Assembly: GCF_013155385.1 (NCBI RefSeq)
Contig: NZ_JABJUQ010000007.1
Coordinates: 2,028,001 to 2,092,000 of the forward strand
DNA length: 64,000 nt
From: Bacillus sp. WMMC1349
Lineage (GTDB): Bacteria > Bacillota > Bacilli > Bacillales > Bacillaceae
Direction: 5' to 3'
Both the position numbers and the translations under genes were made by a program. Shown piece after piece: positions 41,964-52,690 of this stretch (position 1 is the first letter of the stretch; each line of letters opens with the position of its first letter). Below the pieces are notes generated by a model. It saw only the letters and a program-made list of their open reading frames with translations. It was not told where the DNA came from and did no database searches.

Positions 41964-42611
41964 TTATATTTTTTTCACTTGCCTGAAGTATTCTTCAAGT
42001 GTCAGACCGTGTTTTTTGATGATTTTTGCTGTTTTTTTGCCGACATAACGTAAATGCCATGGTTCATATTTATATTATGTAAGCTTTTCTTTGTTTTTCG
42101 GATAGCGAATCACATATCCATATTGAAAAGCATGATCTTGAACCCATTTTCCTTCTTTTGCTTCAGCGAACTCCTGAGAAAGAATAGAATCTGCACCTTT
42201 TTTAGAGATGTCAATCGCCAACCCTGTCTGATGTTCACTTTGACCCGGAAAAGCAACGGCTTCTTTGGCTTTCTCTTCCCCTTTTTGCCTCACCTCATTC
42301 TGATAGACCGTTTTTTGTCTGTCATAAGATCTGTAACCTGATACTGCTACTAGTGAAATCCCTTGTTCTTTTGCCGCTTTAAACATCTCTTCAAGTGCTT
42401 TGGCGGCTTCTTTCCTGACATAACGCTTATCAATATCTTCTCTAAAAGAAAACGCAACATCACGTACTGTCAAATTAGACGGTTTGTAGTCTCTTGGTAG
42501 GACGTATGTTTTATTAACAAGTGCTAATATACTTTCAGAATTTTGAATTGTCGGAAGTCCACCAACTTCTTTTATTTGATTAAAATGTTTGTTTTCAAGC
42601 AGAAATTCTTA
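41964..42611 (-). pseudogene. yodJ: yodJ pseudogene, D-Ala-D-Ala carboxypeptidase (VanY type)
   Basis: The frame is open from about 42611 down to TAA 42075-42077 and, without any shift, resumes to a normal stop at 41964-41966. The VanY/LAS motifs SGYRSYDRQ and SEHQTGLAIDIS are intact before the stop; the third zinc motif YEPWHLRYVG lies after it. The stop sits where a Gly codon (T-G-Y) is expected. The N-terminus lacks the lipoprotein signal, since the frame is preceded by TAA at about 42609 and by the end of the M23 gene. It is thus broken at both ends and should not make active enzyme. Confidence 0.9.
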
Positions 42612-42633
42612 ATCTAGACTGTGCTTTGTCGCC

Positions 42634-43179
42634 CTATCGATTTATTGAGGCACTTCCTTTGTATACATGGACAGAATTTGGCTGGAATGCTTGTTCATGA
42701 ATCACTTCCAGTGGGTTTATCGCATTTTGTTTATTCTCGGTCCATGCTCCATGATGAACTTCAAAATGAAGATGCGTTCCTGTTGATACACCCGTGTTAC
42801 CAATGATTCCGATTGAATCACCTTTTTTGACAAGGTCCTTCTCTATTACAAATCGTTTACTTAAATGAGCATATACTGTTTCATACCCATTGGAATGTCT
42901 AATAAAAATGACCTGGCCGTAAGAAGCTGAAACATACGATTTACTGACTCTTCCATCAGCGGCAGCTACAATACTTTCCCCTTTAGGAGCAGCGATATCA
43001 AGCCCCTTATGTTTTCCGCCTCTTGTCCCAAATGTATCGGTAATTTTTCCTTTAATCGGTTCAATCCAGTTCGTACTGAAGGTAGCTTTAGAAGCCACGG
43101 CTGGACAGCTGGAAGTAAAAGTGAATAAGAATATACTGATGATGAATAACAGGAAGTTGAGATATCTAAACGTTTTCAA
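42634..43179 (-). CDS. M23 family metallopeptidase, secreted
   Basis: A 181-residue secreted zinc peptidase. An N-terminal signal (1-30) is followed by the M23/LytM domain with zinc ligands His and Asp in HKGLDIAAP and His in HLHFEVH, plus the second His in TYAHL-type YAHLSKRF. Such enzymes cut peptidoglycan cross-links. AGGAGGAC precedes the ATG. The C-terminal tail after residue 160 is unusual and may have been altered at the junction with yodJ. It was not assigned to a named B. subtilis gene. Confidence 0.85.
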   Translation of the reverse strand: MKTFRYLNFLLFIISIFLFTFTSSCPAVASKATFSTNWIEPIKGKITDTFGTRGGKHKGLDIAAPKGESIVAAADGRVSKSYVSASYGQVIFIRHSNGYETVYAHLSKRFVIEKDLVKKGDSIGIIGNTGVSTGTHLHFEVHHGAWTENKQNAINPLEVIHEQAFQPNSVHVYKGSASINR

Positions 43180-43271
43180 TGTTCATGTCCTCCTATTATG
43201 TTAAGCTCCCGTCAATCTTACATAACAGTTTAGTATAATCCCTAAAAAAGAACATTTTATACATTTTATCC

Positions 43272-43301
43272 AAAAAAAAGACTCCGCTTAGCAGAGTCTT
43301 T
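43272..43301 (-). terminator. Rho-independent terminator of sigX-rsiX
   Basis: AAAGACTC and GAGTCTTT pair around a short loop and are followed by TTTTTTTTGG on the minus strand, at the rsiX stop. Confidence 0.85.
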
Positions 43302-44418
43302 ATCCTTTTATCGTGATTGGATTTGGAGCATATGGAACCGGAACTGACTTTGATAAGTCATAATGTCCAATCCGGGTAATGTTTGTATTGATAAATTCCA
43401 CTTTTGCAAACCCGAAATCTTTCGCCGTCATAAGTAAACCCTCAATCATTAAAATGGTTTGAACATCATTGTGAAGGTCTGCAGAAAATTGCAGGATCAG
43501 CTTGTTGCCTTCTTTGTCAATTTCCTGAATTTTCTGGTTATCAGATATAATTGATTTTAAATAAGAGCTGTTTGCATCGCTTTGCATCTTTTGGAATGCT
43601 TCTTCTATATTATGATATGGCTCATTTGAAGGTGCAAGAAACTGTCTTCCTTCAGAACTTTCATACAGAAAATAACCTTTTTTAGAATGTTGCTCAATCG
43701 GGATTTCAACAAGTATTCCTGAAGAAGAACTAAATTCGATACCAGGTTCACCGTTTGAAACAAACTGGACAGATTCGTATTCTCCCCATTTGAACGCGTC
43801 ATTAATCATTTCCTTTACCAGTTCTAATTCATTAACTGAAATGTCTGGAACATCGTCATTCACTTGAATCGTTATTTTTTTAGCTTGTTTTTGTTCAGTG
43901 AATTTAATATGTTGGAAATATGTATCTATTGATTCAAAATGATCATCTTCAAACCGCCTAAATGCATTGTAAGCTTCTTTGACATTTGTTATCGTGTCGT
44001 TTTTTCGAATGCTTACAGGTACAATCACTGATTGAGATTGATTAATAAATGCGAGGGTAACATAATTATTTTTTTGGTTATTGGAGACGACAAAGCTTTC
44101 TTCGTGTTTCGGTTGACCAGAACTCACTTTCGAATGACCATGTTTAGCTTCATTGATTTTACCTTCAGATAATAGGTCATGAGCTTCTCCATTTTGAGAA
44201 CTATTTTGTTCAACTAATTGAGGAGTAATTAGCATGAGAAGGAAGAGAACTAAAACTGTCGCAGTAAATGCCCCTATTCGCTTTTTAGAGAATTTATGTT
44301 GCGGTTTTGCCATCCAAAGCTTTTGATATATCTGGTTTGCTGAACGATCATCCTTAACCATTGGAAGTTGGCTTAGTAATACCTTCAGCCGCTCTTCGTC
44401 CCACTCTGACTTCTTCAT
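43300..44418 (-). CDS. rsiX: anti-sigma factor RsiX
   Basis: A 372-residue membrane anti-sigma factor: a cytoplasmic N-terminus (1-45) that would bind SigX, one transmembrane helix (about 46-67, TATVLVLFLLMLITP) and a large extracellular domain. Length and organisation match RsiX of B. subtilis. It overlaps sigX by 65 bp, so translation is coupled. The extracellular signal it senses is unknown. It probably releases SigX under envelope stress. Confidence 0.92.
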   Translation of the reverse strand: MKKSEWDEERLKVLLSQLPMVKDDRSANQIYQKLWMAKPQHKFSKKRIGAFTATVLVLFLLMLITPQLVEQNSSQNGEAHDLLSEGKINEAKHGHSKVSSGQPKHEESFVVSNNQKNNYVTLAFINQSQSVIVPVSIRKNDTITNVKEAYNAFRRFEDDHFESIDTYFQHIKFTEQKQAKKITIQVNDDVPDISVNELELVKEMINDAFKWGEYESVQFVSNGEPGIEFSSSSGILVEIPIEQHSKKGYFLYESSEGRQFLAPSNEPYHNIEEAFQKMQSDANSSYLKSIISDNQKIQEIDKEGNKLILQFSADLHNDVQTILMIEGLLMTAKDFGFAKVEFINTNITRIGHYDLSKSVPVPYAPNPITIKG

Positions 44419-44938
44419 GTTTTTGTTCCTCCTTCAAAAGCTCCATCTGTTTACGAAGCACTTTTAGGCCACGATGTTGTGTTGTTTTCACTTTACTTTC
44501 AGAAAAATGTAATGCTTTTGCTGTTTCAGAAATTGAGTAACCTTGAATAAACCTCAAGATGATAACAGATCTTTGGTCTAGTGTGCACTTATCAAGCGCC
44601 GTAAAAATCTCCTGAAGATTTTCATGTTGCATGACAACTTCTTCGGGAAGTGCATGGTGATCTTTTACGTCTTGTTTTTCCCAGTCAAACGTTCCTAAAA
44701 TTCGTTGTCGGATTGTCTGTTGCTTTCTGAACCAGTCGATTGCAACATGACGAGCAATCGAGAGAAGCCATGTTTTTTCACTGCTTCTTCCCTCAAATGT
44801 TTGATAGGAATGTAACACACGAATGTACACTTCCTGTACCAAATCTTCTGCCTGACTTTTGTCTTTTACCATATAGAATAAAAACTGAAACAAGTCTTGA
44901 TGATATTGATCATATATTTTCTGAAAGGTTTCCTCCAT
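44354..44938 (-). CDS. sigX: ECF RNA polymerase sigma factor SigX
   Basis: A 194-residue ECF sigma factor with region 2 (DLFQFLFYMVKDKSQAEDL, about 15-33) and region 4 helix-turn-helix (YSISETAKALHFSESKVKT). Together with RsiX it is the SigX system that controls envelope charge and cationic-peptide resistance genes such as dltA and pssA. It is the first gene of the sigX-rsiX operon. A textbook ECF promoter (44964-44990) lies upstream, so it drives itself. Confidence 0.95.
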   Translation of the reverse strand: MEETFQKIYDQYHQDLFQFLFYMVKDKSQAEDLVQEVYIRVLHSYQTFEGRSSEKTWLLSIARHVAIDWFRKQQTIRQRILGTFDWEKQDVKDHHALPEEVVMQHENLQEIFTALDKCTLDQRSVIILRFIQGYSISETAKALHFSESKVKTTQHRGLKVLRKQMELLKEEQKHEEVRVGRRAAEGITKPTSNG

Positions 44939-44963
44939 CTGAAACCCCTCCGTTCAATTTATT

Positions 44964-44990
44964 GTCGTTTGTCAATCTTAAAAAGTTACA
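44964..44990 (-). promoter_or_regulatory. autoregulatory SigX-type promoter
   Basis: On the minus strand TGTAAC, 17 nt, then CGAC, which fits the ECF SigX consensus (tGtAAC...CGaC). It lies 26 bp before the sigX start. Confidence 0.85.
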
Positions 44991-45000
44991 TTACAACTAT

Positions 45001-45669
45001 TACAACTATATTACAAACAGATGAAAATAGAAAGGGGTGTTTTAAAAAATTAAGCTCAATTTAATCGTATGTTCCATGTTATATCAATCAACTTAAAACC
45101 ATACACACTCTTATCTCTTACATTAATTGAAAACAAGTCTTAATTTTATATGACGTGAGCTCTTTTCCGTACTCTCTATATTGTGGGAGATGTAAATTTT
45201 TTAAATTCAAATGCAACTTCATCAATGGTAACAATCTTGTTCAGCCGGGTTCGAATTTGCTTTATTTTTGTTCAATGGCTAGCTAGGTCAGGTATAGTTG
45301 TATTCATGACTGGATTGTCTGAATGGCGAGAAGCCGTCGCGAAAGGCCATTATGGGAGCAATATATGTGATGGTTCTTTCTGGATTTTGGATGTATTTCT
45401 CCTGAAGATGATCATGGCTTGCCTTTCCAGAGGAATTCACTTTTCGAGGGACGGGATGTTTGCACCATTTATTGTTGTCTTTTCTTCAACTCCTTTACAA
45501 GACGGCCTATCACTTTCCATACTACGTATGAAGAAATTGTGCCAGTGACAGGAGCATTGTTTGTAATCTTTTTTATGTTAATGATTGTTACTTGCAACTA
45601 TCATTTGCCGACATACTATTCAGGTGGTGCAAGACTACTGGAGACGATCTAAATGAAACAGCAGTATAT
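45001..45669. other. extra DNA between sigX and resE, no secure gene
   Basis: About 670 bp where B. subtilis has only a short spacer. Overlapping plus-strand frames (45183-45548, 45419-45652) with hydrophobic pieces such as VPVTGALFVIFFMLMIV look like remnants of a membrane-protein gene. They have no ribosome site and no family was recognised. The bases before 45060 hold the sigX upstream region. Confidence 0.4.
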
Positions 45670-45710
45670 AAAAAAATCCACGGGGCATAAAACCTTTTCG
45701 TGGATTTTTT
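45670..45710. terminator. terminator after resE
   Basis: AAAAAATCCACG and CGTGGATTTTTT form a long symmetrical stem with T-runs on both strands, 50 bp past the resE stop. Confidence 0.85.
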
Positions 45711-45759
45711 AAGGTAAGTCAGGTACGCAATTTTGTTTCGTATGGAACAAGATTGTTCG

Positions 45760-47541
45760 TCAATTATGGTCAGTATCTTTCTTTTTTCTCGGAATGTAAA
45801 ACGTAAAAGATGTACCTTCATTCAGTCTGCTATGAACTGTGATTGAACCGTGATGGGCATCGACGATGTTTTTAACGATGGCAAGTCCCAGACCTGTCCC
45901 GCCTTTTCCTCTTGTTCTTGCTTTATCTGCTTTATAAAAGCGTTCAAAAATAAATGGTAGATCTTCTTCAGGAATTCCGCTTCCGGAGTCTTTGACAGCA
46001 ACTTTCAAGCCGCTTGCTGCAGACTGAACTTCAATATGAACACGACCTTCCCGATCAGTATGACGAATTGCGTTATCAATTAAATTGGTCAGCACTTGTT
46101 CCATTTTATCAGGATCAAATACAAATACCGTCTCATTCAAGTCAAGATTATGGGTGAGGTTGATGTCTTTATCACCTGCCAAACCCGAGAACTTACGAAA
46201 TATTCTTTCGAAGAACTCACGGAGTTCAACTGTTTCAACATTTAAGGAAATGTGCCCAGCTTCCATTCTCGCCAGGTCAAGTAAATCGTTGACTAACCTG
46301 CCCATTCTTAAAGATTCATCATAAATCACCTGGGCGATTTCTTTTTTCTCTTCTTCGGAGCTAGCAATGTCATCGACGATTGCCTCACTATAACCTTGAA
46401 GCATTGAAATTGGTGTTCTCAGTTCATGACTGACATTAGCAATGAAATCTTTTTTCAACTTGTCAAGCCGTCTTTCTTCTGTCATGTCTCTTAGGACAGC
46501 AACTGCCCCACGAACATCTGATTGGTTATAAAGGGGACTCATTAACAACACCCATGTTCTCCCTTGTAACGTCATTTCGATCAATTGTTCTTTTTCTGTA
46601 TCAACAGTATCTCGAAAAAGCTTACGTGCTTCAGGAGGCAATTCATTTCCTTCCTGGACATTCATATTCTGCTCATAGTACCAGCTTTGTAAAAAACGCT
46701 CAGCCGGAGGGTTTGTGACAAGTATTGTTCCATCAATATTAATGGTGATCACACCATCAGCCATACTGCTTAAAATATTTGATAAGTGTTCTTTTTCCTG
46801 ATTTAAAGCGGTAATATGAAATTTCAGTTGACGACCCATTTGATTAAATGCAATCGCTAGTTCACCAATTTCATCCCTTGTTAAGATTGGAATTTTCGTA
46901 TCAAATTTACCTTTAGCTAAACGGTGTGCCCCTTCTCTCATTTTTCTGAGCGGATATGTTACTCTGCTAGACAAGAAAAAAGCGAATATTGTTGTTAAAA
47001 TGATAGCAACAGCAGCGGCTAAGAGAATATACCTTGTTGTATGCTGTGTCGTATCTTTAACAGCAAGAAGAGACTGTGAAAGAAAAACCATCCCTTTATT
47101 TTTATCGCTCCCATATGGAACCCCGACAATTAGCTGATCATTTTTTCGATTTTTTAACAGCACCCTTTTTTGCACCTTTTTATGCTTAGCCAGCGCTTGA
47201 CTTAAATCAGGGTCCTGCTTGATTTCCTTTAGATGAATGGAAGACGGATTTTGATCTTGGTCAGGCGAATACCAGTATTGATTCTCATCTTTCACGATTA
47301 GAATGCTTGTCAGTTCATCTGCAAGCTCCCAGGTAATCGATCTAGCGATTTCCTGTTCCGGATGATTCTCAATAATAACAGCCACTTTGTTAGCAAGCTT
47401 TGTCAGTTCTGTTTCTGCTTCATCAACATGATAATTTTCAATAAATTCAAGCAAAAAAATAGTTAAAATAAATAAAACAAATGAAACTAAAAGAAGAATG
47501 GTAAACCAAAGTTTACCAACCACACTCTTCCAAAACATCAT
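45760..47541 (-). CDS. resE: sensor histidine kinase ResE
   Basis: A 593-residue kinase that with ResD responds to oxygen limitation and NO. It has two transmembrane helices (about 10-32 and 172-195) enclosing an extracellular sensor domain, then HAMP, a PAS domain, the phospho-acceptor His in NVSHELRTP, and an ATPase domain with [20 protein letters not shown] and GKGGTGLGL. It starts 4 bp inside the end of resD. It is last in the resABCDE operon and is followed by a terminator. Confidence 0.95.
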   Translation of the reverse strand: MMFWKSVVGKLWFTILLLVSFVLFILTIFLLEFIENYHVDEAETELTKLANKVAVIIENHPEQEIARSITWELADELTSILIVKDENQYWYSPDQDQNPSSIHLKEIKQDPDLSQALAKHKKVQKRVLLKNRKNDQLIVGVPYGSDKNKGMVFLSQSLLAVKDTTQHTTRYILLAAAVAIILTTIFAFFLSSRVTYPLRKMREGAHRLAKGKFDTKIPILTRDEIGELAIAFNQMGRQLKFHITALNQEKEHLSNILSSMADGVITINIDGTILVTNPPAERFLQSWYYEQNMNVQEGNELPPEARKLFRDTVDTEKEQLIEMTLQGRTWVLLMSPLYNQSDVRGAVAVLRDMTEERRLDKLKKDFIANVSHELRTPISMLQGYSEAIVDDIASSEEEKKEIAQVIYDESLRMGRLVNDLLDLARMEAGHISLNVETVELREFFERIFRKFSGLAGDKDINLTHNLDLNETVFVFDPDKMEQVLTNLIDNAIRHTDREGRVHIEVQSAASGLKVAVKDSGSGIPEEDLPFIFERFYKADKARTRGKGGTGLGLAIVKNIVDAHHGSITVHSRLNEGTSFTFYIPRKKKDTDHN

Positions 47542-48260
47542 TCGTTTCCGACCTCAAATTTATAACCGACTCCCCAGACTGTAACAATTTTTTTCGCTGC
47601 TTTAGGTGAGACTTTGTTAAGTTTCTCACGCAACCGTTTAACATGAGTATCAACCGTTCTTAGATCTCCGAAGAATTCATATTGCCAAACTTCTTTCAGT
47701 AGCTTTTCACGATCATAGACTTTATCAGGAGTTTTTGCCAAAAAATAAAGCAGTTCATATTCTTTCGGTGTTAGGCTGACTTCACTCCCATCTGCCATCA
47801 CGCGATGTGCATCATGATCAATTGATAAATGAGAAAAAACAAGCACATTTTTTGCAGTCGTATCCGTATTCAGATAAGAGGTTTGCGATGACCTCCTCAG
47901 AAGCGCTTTGACCCTCAGGACCACTTCTCGTGGACTAAAAGGTTTCACAATGTAGTCATCTGTTCCGACCTCAAATCCTTGCACTCGGTTGGCTTCCTCA
48001 CCTTTTGCTGTTAGCATAATAATCGGAATTGCTTTTTTTTCACGAATTTGTCTGCACACTTCAATACCGTCTGTTCCCGGCATCATCAAATCGAGCAAAA
48101 TCAAATCATAATCACTGCCAAGTGCTTTGTCGATTGCTTCATCCCCGTTTTCAGCTTCTTCAATGGTATAATGTTCTCTTTCTAAATACATTTTTAGCAG
48201 GCGCCTAATTCTTGCCTCATCATCTACTACTAATATTTTGGTCTCTTTTGTTTGTTCCAT
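47538..48260 (-). CDS. resD: response regulator ResD (OmpR family)
   Basis: A 240-residue DNA-binding regulator of respiration. The receiver domain has the acidic pocket VVDDE and the phospho-acceptor Asp57 ([11 protein letters not shown]); the C-terminal winged helix has the recognition segment [17 protein letters not shown]. It controls aerobic and anaerobic respiration genes, including resA and ctaA. It follows resC at about 120 bp and overlaps resE by 4 bp. Confidence 0.96.
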   Translation of the reverse strand: MEQTKETKILVVDDEARIRRLLKMYLEREHYTIEEAENGDEAIDKALGSDYDLILLDLMMPGTDGIEVCRQIREKKAIPIIMLTAKGEEANRVQGFEVGTDDYIVKPFSPREVVLRVKALLRRSSQTSYLNTDTTAKNVLVFSHLSIDHDAHRVMADGSEVSLTPKEYELLYFLAKTPDKVYDREKLLKEVWQYEFFGDLRTVDTHVKRLREKLNKVSPKAAKKIVTVWGVGYKFEVGNE

Positions 48261-48380
48261 CGTAATCCTCCTGATTTGAATCTTCTTACACTCATTTTAT
48301 TAAAAAAGCTTTTATAATCCAAGCGACGTTTCTTTTTTCCAAATTCACCCTTCTAATAAGTTGCTTTTACACGACAGGAA

Positions 48381-49556
48381 TCATGCATAGGAATGAAGCC
48401 CAGCGATCACAAGGTTTACAAAGATGAGATTAAACATAATAATCGCAAAACCGATGACAGCAAGCCAAGCTGATTTTTCTCCATGCCAACCCCTTGACAG
48501 CCTGAGATGCAAGTATGCAGCATAAAACAAAAAGGTAATCAATGCCCATACTTCTTTTGGGTCCCAGCCCCAGAACCTGGTCCAAGCAAGTTGCGCCCAA
48601 ATCATAGCAAAGATCAGTGCCCCTAATGTGAAAACCGGAAAACCGATTGAAACAGAGCGATAGCCAATTTCATCGACAAGATCAAGATTCACGTTTTTCA
48701 CTAGCGGCTGTAACAGTGCGCTGACTCGATTCCTCATCAGCAACCTGATAGCTCCATACAATAAAATACCTGCCGCAAATGACCAAAATACAGTATTTAA
48801 TTTCCGACCGTCAATGATTGGCGGTACATTGAAAAACGGTTCCATTTTTCCTTCTGTCAAAAGTTCGCCGTTGTTCGGACCAATCAATGCGGGTAGTTGA
48901 TATTCCGTGACTTCTTGCTGATGATTTTTATTGATCCATTTAAACTCTGCTTCATAACCGGCTATTCGAAACGCGGTTGTCACCAAGATAAAGGCAAGAG
49001 TTGTCACAAGCATAAACATGACAAACTCGAGCCAAAATGTTTTTTTTCCCGGCTTTGATTGATCAACATGCTTGAGCAGAAAAATAACGCCAGCTACAAA
49101 ACTGATGGCAAGGATAGCCTGCCCAAGTGCTGCTGTTGTGACATGAATATACAGCCAATGACTTTGGAGTGATGGAATCAACGGTGTAATCTCAGTTGAA
49201 AACATACTGGCATATCCAATTAACAAGAGCGCTACCGGGAGTGTGAACAACCCTAGCGCTGATAAGCGATACATAAAAAAGATGATGATGAACGCAAAGA
49301 CTAGCATCATGCTGAAAGCTGTTGTAAATTCAAACAGATTGCTAACTGGCGCATGTCCTGAAACAATCCATCTGGTGATAAAATATCCAAACTGACATAA
49401 AAACCCGATGATCGTAATCGTGACAGCAATTGATGCCCAGCGATTCTTTTTCTTATCCGTTGAAGTTTTGCTTCTGATCGAGCCACCGAAAAAGAAAACA
49501 GCTACTAAATACAAGAGAAATGCCGCATACAGTAAATTACCGCTAAGCTCCTCCAT
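48381..49556 (-). CDS. resC: cytochrome c biogenesis protein ResC (CcsA)
   Basis: A 391-residue membrane protein of the CcsA/CcmC haem-handling family, with about eight helices. The tryptophan-rich motif [14 protein letters not shown], which holds haem at the outer face, is present near the C-terminus. With ResB it forms the system II cytochrome c synthase. It lies 12 bp after resB. Confidence 0.95.
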   Translation of the reverse strand: MEELSGNLLYAAFLLYLVAVFFFGGSIRSKTSTDKKKNRWASIAVTITIIGFLCQFGYFITRWIVSGHAPVSNLFEFTTAFSMMLVFAFIIIFFMYRLSALGLFTLPVALLLIGYASMFSTEITPLIPSLQSHWLYIHVTTAALGQAILAISFVAGVIFLLKHVDQSKPGKKTFWLEFVMFMLVTTLAFILVTTAFRIAGYEAEFKWINKNHQQEVTEYQLPALIGPNNGELLTEGKMEPFFNVPPIIDGRKLNTVFWSFAAGILLYGAIRLLMRNRVSALLQPLVKNVNLDLVDEIGYRSVSIGFPVFTLGALIFAMIWAQLAWTRFWGWDPKEVWALITFLFYAAYLHLRLSRGWHGEKSAWLAVIGFAIIMFNLIFVNLVIAGLHSYA

Positions 49557-49568
49557 GAAAACCCCTCC

Positions 49569-51203
49569 CTAGGCTGACCGATTTTCCTTCAGCAGTTCTT
49601 TTTGATCGGTCGGTTCGGATATCCCCGTATCCATTAGTACTTTTTGCAAATCCTTTTTTAGTCCATACCAGTTTTTGTTTGTATGTCCAGCGACAAGCAC
49701 TTGATTGTCTTCAGATTGTAACCAAATCCGTCTATGCTGCCAGTACATCCCTTGGATAACTCCGATCATAAAAATCACCCCGCCGATCATCAGTACCCAT
49801 AGTGTCAAATCTTTTCTGACCGTAAGCCCGGAGATATTTTTTGTCTCTACATGGTCAAATTTCATTTTGTACTTGTTGTTTGCAGATCCCTCTATAGTCT
49901 CTTGAATAGCTACAAAACTTTTCTCCCCATTTGGCTTGTCCGGCGTAATGATTTGGAAAACAAATGCCGGATTGTTTGGGTTTTTCGTTTTCGTACTTGG
50001 TTCCCCGTCTTTATTAAAATAAAAATCTGGCAAGTAGCTTGCAAGATGAACTTTGTAACCGTTGCCAAGATCATAGTTTGATTTCGGTTCCAAAAGATCT
50101 ATCGACACACTGCCGAACGATTTCCCCGTGTCCTTTGCAATTAGCTTAAACACCATTTTGTCCAGTTCACCTTCTTTATAGGTTGTCTGGTAAAGTGAAT
50201 AAGAACTAAATTTCAGGGGCTCATTGACTTTTATCGTACCATTTCTCAATTTTTTTAATTTTGGTGACTCACCTGGCAAGCTTTTATTTTTTCTCTCATA
50301 AAGTGCCACATCGGTTTGATAGTTTTTCGCAACCATTCCCTCACCGGCTTTATTAATGGCATCAGAAAACACATCTTTTTCCTGTTTGCTGTTATACATT
50401 TCCTTTATAAACCGATCGTTTTTCAAATAATAGTGCCCTTCTGTTCCCGGAATTGGAACTGTTTCTCCTTCCCTAATCCAAAGCGTTTCATCAACATACA
50501 TACCTGGGACGTAACGAAGCATAACACCGATTAAAAAAACGATCAATCCGATATGGTTAACATAAGGTCCCCATCTTGAGAAGCGACCTTTTTCAGCAAA
50601 TAAATTTTTGTTTTCTTCTTTTACTCGATAACGCTTTTTTTTAAGTGTTTCAATGATTTGTATTCTTTTTTCTTCAGAAAGTTCTGTTTCTGTCAGACTG
50701 TATAGTCTCTGTCTTTTCATAAAACTTGAATTTCGCGTGATTCCCTGATTTTTTAACGCCCTGTGTAAAGGGATAACCCGATCAAGACTGCATATCACGA
50801 GTGAAACACCGAGTAAGGCGATTAGAATAATAAACCACCATGATCCATAAAGATTATGAAAACCAAGAATATAATAGATTTGACCAATGAGTCCATATTG
50901 CTTTTGATAATATGTATCTGCTTGTGCATCAGGTGGTAAATACATTTCTTGCGGAAGAATGGTTCCGAATGCAGATGCTGATAATGTGATGATGATCAGC
51001 CAGACACCGACCTTGACGGACGAAAAAAAGTTCCAGATTTTATCGATGATTGTTTTTTGATAGGTTTGTGATCGTCTTGCACTTCCGTCATAACGCATAT
51101 CAAGAAGTTTCTCATCCTGTTTTTGCAGCGGTTTACCGCAAGATTCACAAAGGAATGTCCCAAGCGGATTCACATGCCCACAGTCGCATTTTATTTTCGT
51201 CAT
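49569..51203 (-). CDS. resB: cytochrome c biogenesis protein ResB (Ccs1)
   Basis: A 544-residue protein. The N-terminus has a CxC...CxxC zinc-ribbon-like segment ([18 protein letters not shown]), then three helices and a large extracellular domain (about 250-450) and a last helix. It is the partner of ResC in cytochrome c synthesis. Its start overlaps the resA stop (ATGA), so it is translationally coupled. Confidence 0.95.
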   Translation of the reverse strand: MTKIKCDCGHVNPLGTFLCESCGKPLQKQDEKLLDMRYDGSARRSQTYQKTIIDKIWNFFSSVKVGVWLIIITLSASAFGTILPQEMYLPPDAQADTYYQKQYGLIGQIYYILGFHNLYGSWWFIILIALLGVSLVICSLDRVIPLHRALKNQGITRNSSFMKRQRLYSLTETELSEEKRIQIIETLKKKRYRVKEENKNLFAEKGRFSRWGPYVNHIGLIVFLIGVMLRYVPGMYVDETLWIREGETVPIPGTEGHYYLKNDRFIKEMYNSKQEKDVFSDAINKAGEGMVAKNYQTDVALYERKNKSLPGESPKLKKLRNGTIKVNEPLKFSSYSLYQTTYKEGELDKMVFKLIAKDTGKSFGSVSIDLLEPKSNYDLGNGYKVHLASYLPDFYFNKDGEPSTKTKNPNNPAFVFQIITPDKPNGEKSFVAIQETIEGSANNKYKMKFDHVETKNISGLTVRKDLTLWVLMIGGVIFMIGVIQGMYWQHRRIWLQSEDNQVLVAGHTNKNWYGLKKDLQKVLMDTGISEPTDQKELLKENRSA

Positions 51204-51736
51204 GATGATGACCTCTTAGGTTTAATCATATTTAAATAATCATGGATCATCCGTTCGGTCATTTCACTTTCAACAACCTTGACAACTTCACCATCAGAGT
51301 TTATTAAAAACGTTGTCGGTATCGGAATAACACCATACGCTTCTAACACTTGCTTGTCTTTATCAAGCACAACTGGAAAATTGACCCCTTTATTTTTTAT
51401 AAAATTTTGAACGGCCAATTTGGATTCACCGATATTGACAGCAACAATTTCGACACCTTGATCTTTGAACTTCTTATATTGTTTTACCATATGAGGAAAT
51501 TCTTTTTTACAAGGCTCACACCAGCTACCCCAGAAGTTTAAAAATACCCCTTTACCTTTTAAGTCTTCTAGTTTAAGACGATTCCCACCAACTTTCTCAA
51601 GTGAAAAATTCGGTGCTTGTACCCCAGCTGTTACCTTTTCTTTGTTGTCAAACACAGCGCTGTAAAGTGTATAACCTAGCGCAGCAAGCAAAACAAGCAG
51701 AATAACTGTCCGGATGTAAAAACGTCTTTTTTTCAT
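51200..51736 (-). CDS. resA: thiol-disulfide oxidoreductase ResA
   Basis: A 178-residue extracytoplasmic thioredoxin-fold protein anchored by an N-terminal helix (about 8-28). The CxxC pair in WCEPC (C73, C76) and the cavity Glu nearby (KKEF) are as in ResA, which reduces the Cys pair of apocytochrome c before haem attachment. ATG 51736 is taken because GGGGG lies 6 nt upstream; 51739 is the alternative. It is first in resABCDE. Confidence 0.95.
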   Translation of the reverse strand: MKKRRFYIRTVILLVLLAALGYTLYSAVFDNKEKVTAGVQAPNFSLEKVGGNRLKLEDLKGKGVFLNFWGSWCEPCKKEFPHMVKQYKKFKDQGVEIVAVNIGESKLAVQNFIKNKGVNFPVVLDKDKQVLEAYGVIPIPTTFLINSDGEVVKVVESEMTERMIHDYLNMIKPKRSSS

Positions 51737-51822
51737 CATCCGCCCCCTATTTTTGACATTCAGCAACAGTGTACCATCCCTATATTACCAACCATTTTCT
51801 TTTTTTAAAAGTTATATGAAAC

Positions 51823-52557
51823 CTATAAAGCGTTTTTCCCGTGCTCTGCTAGGGCTCTCAGCCTTTTTACTTCGTGCGGTGTCAGCTCTCTTTTTTCGCC
51901 AGTTTTTAACCCTTGCAAATTCAAAAAAGCATACTCTTCCCTTTTCAGTTTGATCACTTCATGACCGATCGCTTCAAACATCCTCCGTACTTGGCGGTTG
52001 CGTCCTTCATGAATGGTGATTTGAATGATGCTTGTCTGCTTTTTCTTATCTATTGACAATAGTTTAACCTTAGCGGGAGCAGTTTTGCCTTCTTCAAGTC
52101 GCAAGCCCCTTTCAAGTTTTTTTAAGTTTTCCTTTGCTGGTATACCTTTTATTTTTGCAACATATGTTTTATTAATTTCATATTTAGGATGCATTAATTT
52201 ATTAGCGAAATCCCCGTCGTTTGTTAAAAGTAGCAAGCCACTCGTATCATAATCAAGTCGACCAACTGGATAAATTCGTTCTTGAACCCCATGAAAAAAA
52301 TCGGTCACCACTTTACGACCTTTATCATCTTTCACTGCCGATATAACGCCTTTCGGTTTATAAAAGAGGAAATAAACGGGTTCTTCACTTTCAAGTTGGA
52401 TTCCGTTCACCTCAATCCGATCACCGCTAGATACTTTAACCCCGAGTTCTTTTATTGTTTTCCCATTAACTGTAACTTTTCCTTCTTTTATTAGTTCTTC
52501 TGCCTTTCGCCGCGAAGCAACGCCAGCATGAGCGATTACTTTTTGAAGTCGTTCCAT
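51823..52557 (-). CDS. rluB: 23S rRNA pseudouridine synthase RluB
   Basis: A 244-residue pseudouridine synthase with an N-terminal S4 RNA-binding domain (about 1-50) and the catalytic segment GRLDYDTSGLLLLTNDG with the nucleophilic Asp. It modifies a U in helix 89 of 23S rRNA in the E. coli homologue. ATG 52557 follows GAGGTG; the frame extends to 52605 without a site. It stands between spmB and resA as in B. subtilis. Confidence 0.95.
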   Translation of the reverse strand: MERLQKVIAHAGVASRRKAEELIKEGKVTVNGKTIKELGVKVSSGDRIEVNGIQLESEEPVYFLFYKPKGVISAVKDDKGRKVVTDFFHGVQERIYPVGRLDYDTSGLLLLTNDGDFANKLMHPKYEINKTYVAKIKGIPAKENLKKLERGLRLEEGKTAPAKVKLLSIDKKKQTSIIQITIHEGRNRQVRRMFEAIGHEVIKLKREEYAFLNLQGLKTGEKRELTPHEVKRLRALAEHGKNAL

Positions 52558-52668
52558 ATCTTTCACCTCATGTATTATCTTACTTTTTTCAAAACGAACA
52601 AACAAGCATTCCTTTTATACCTGATCTTAAATGTATCTTTTCTGAAGCAAAAAGTAAAATTGTTTAAT

Positions 52669-52690
52669 AAAAAAAACACCTTTTTAGGTG
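52669..52690 (-). terminator. Rho-independent terminator of dacB-spmA-spmB
   Basis: CACCTAAAAAGGTG with eight T on the minus strand overlaps the spmB stop. Confidence 0.85.

Noticed and set aside
42075..42077. Programmed read-through of the yodJ stop
   Set aside because: No context for recoding was seen and the signal peptide is also missing, so simple gene loss is more likely.
45183..45548. 121-codon plus-strand frame between sigX and resE
   Set aside because: No ribosome site, uneven composition and overlap with a second hydrophobic frame; kept only as possible remnant.
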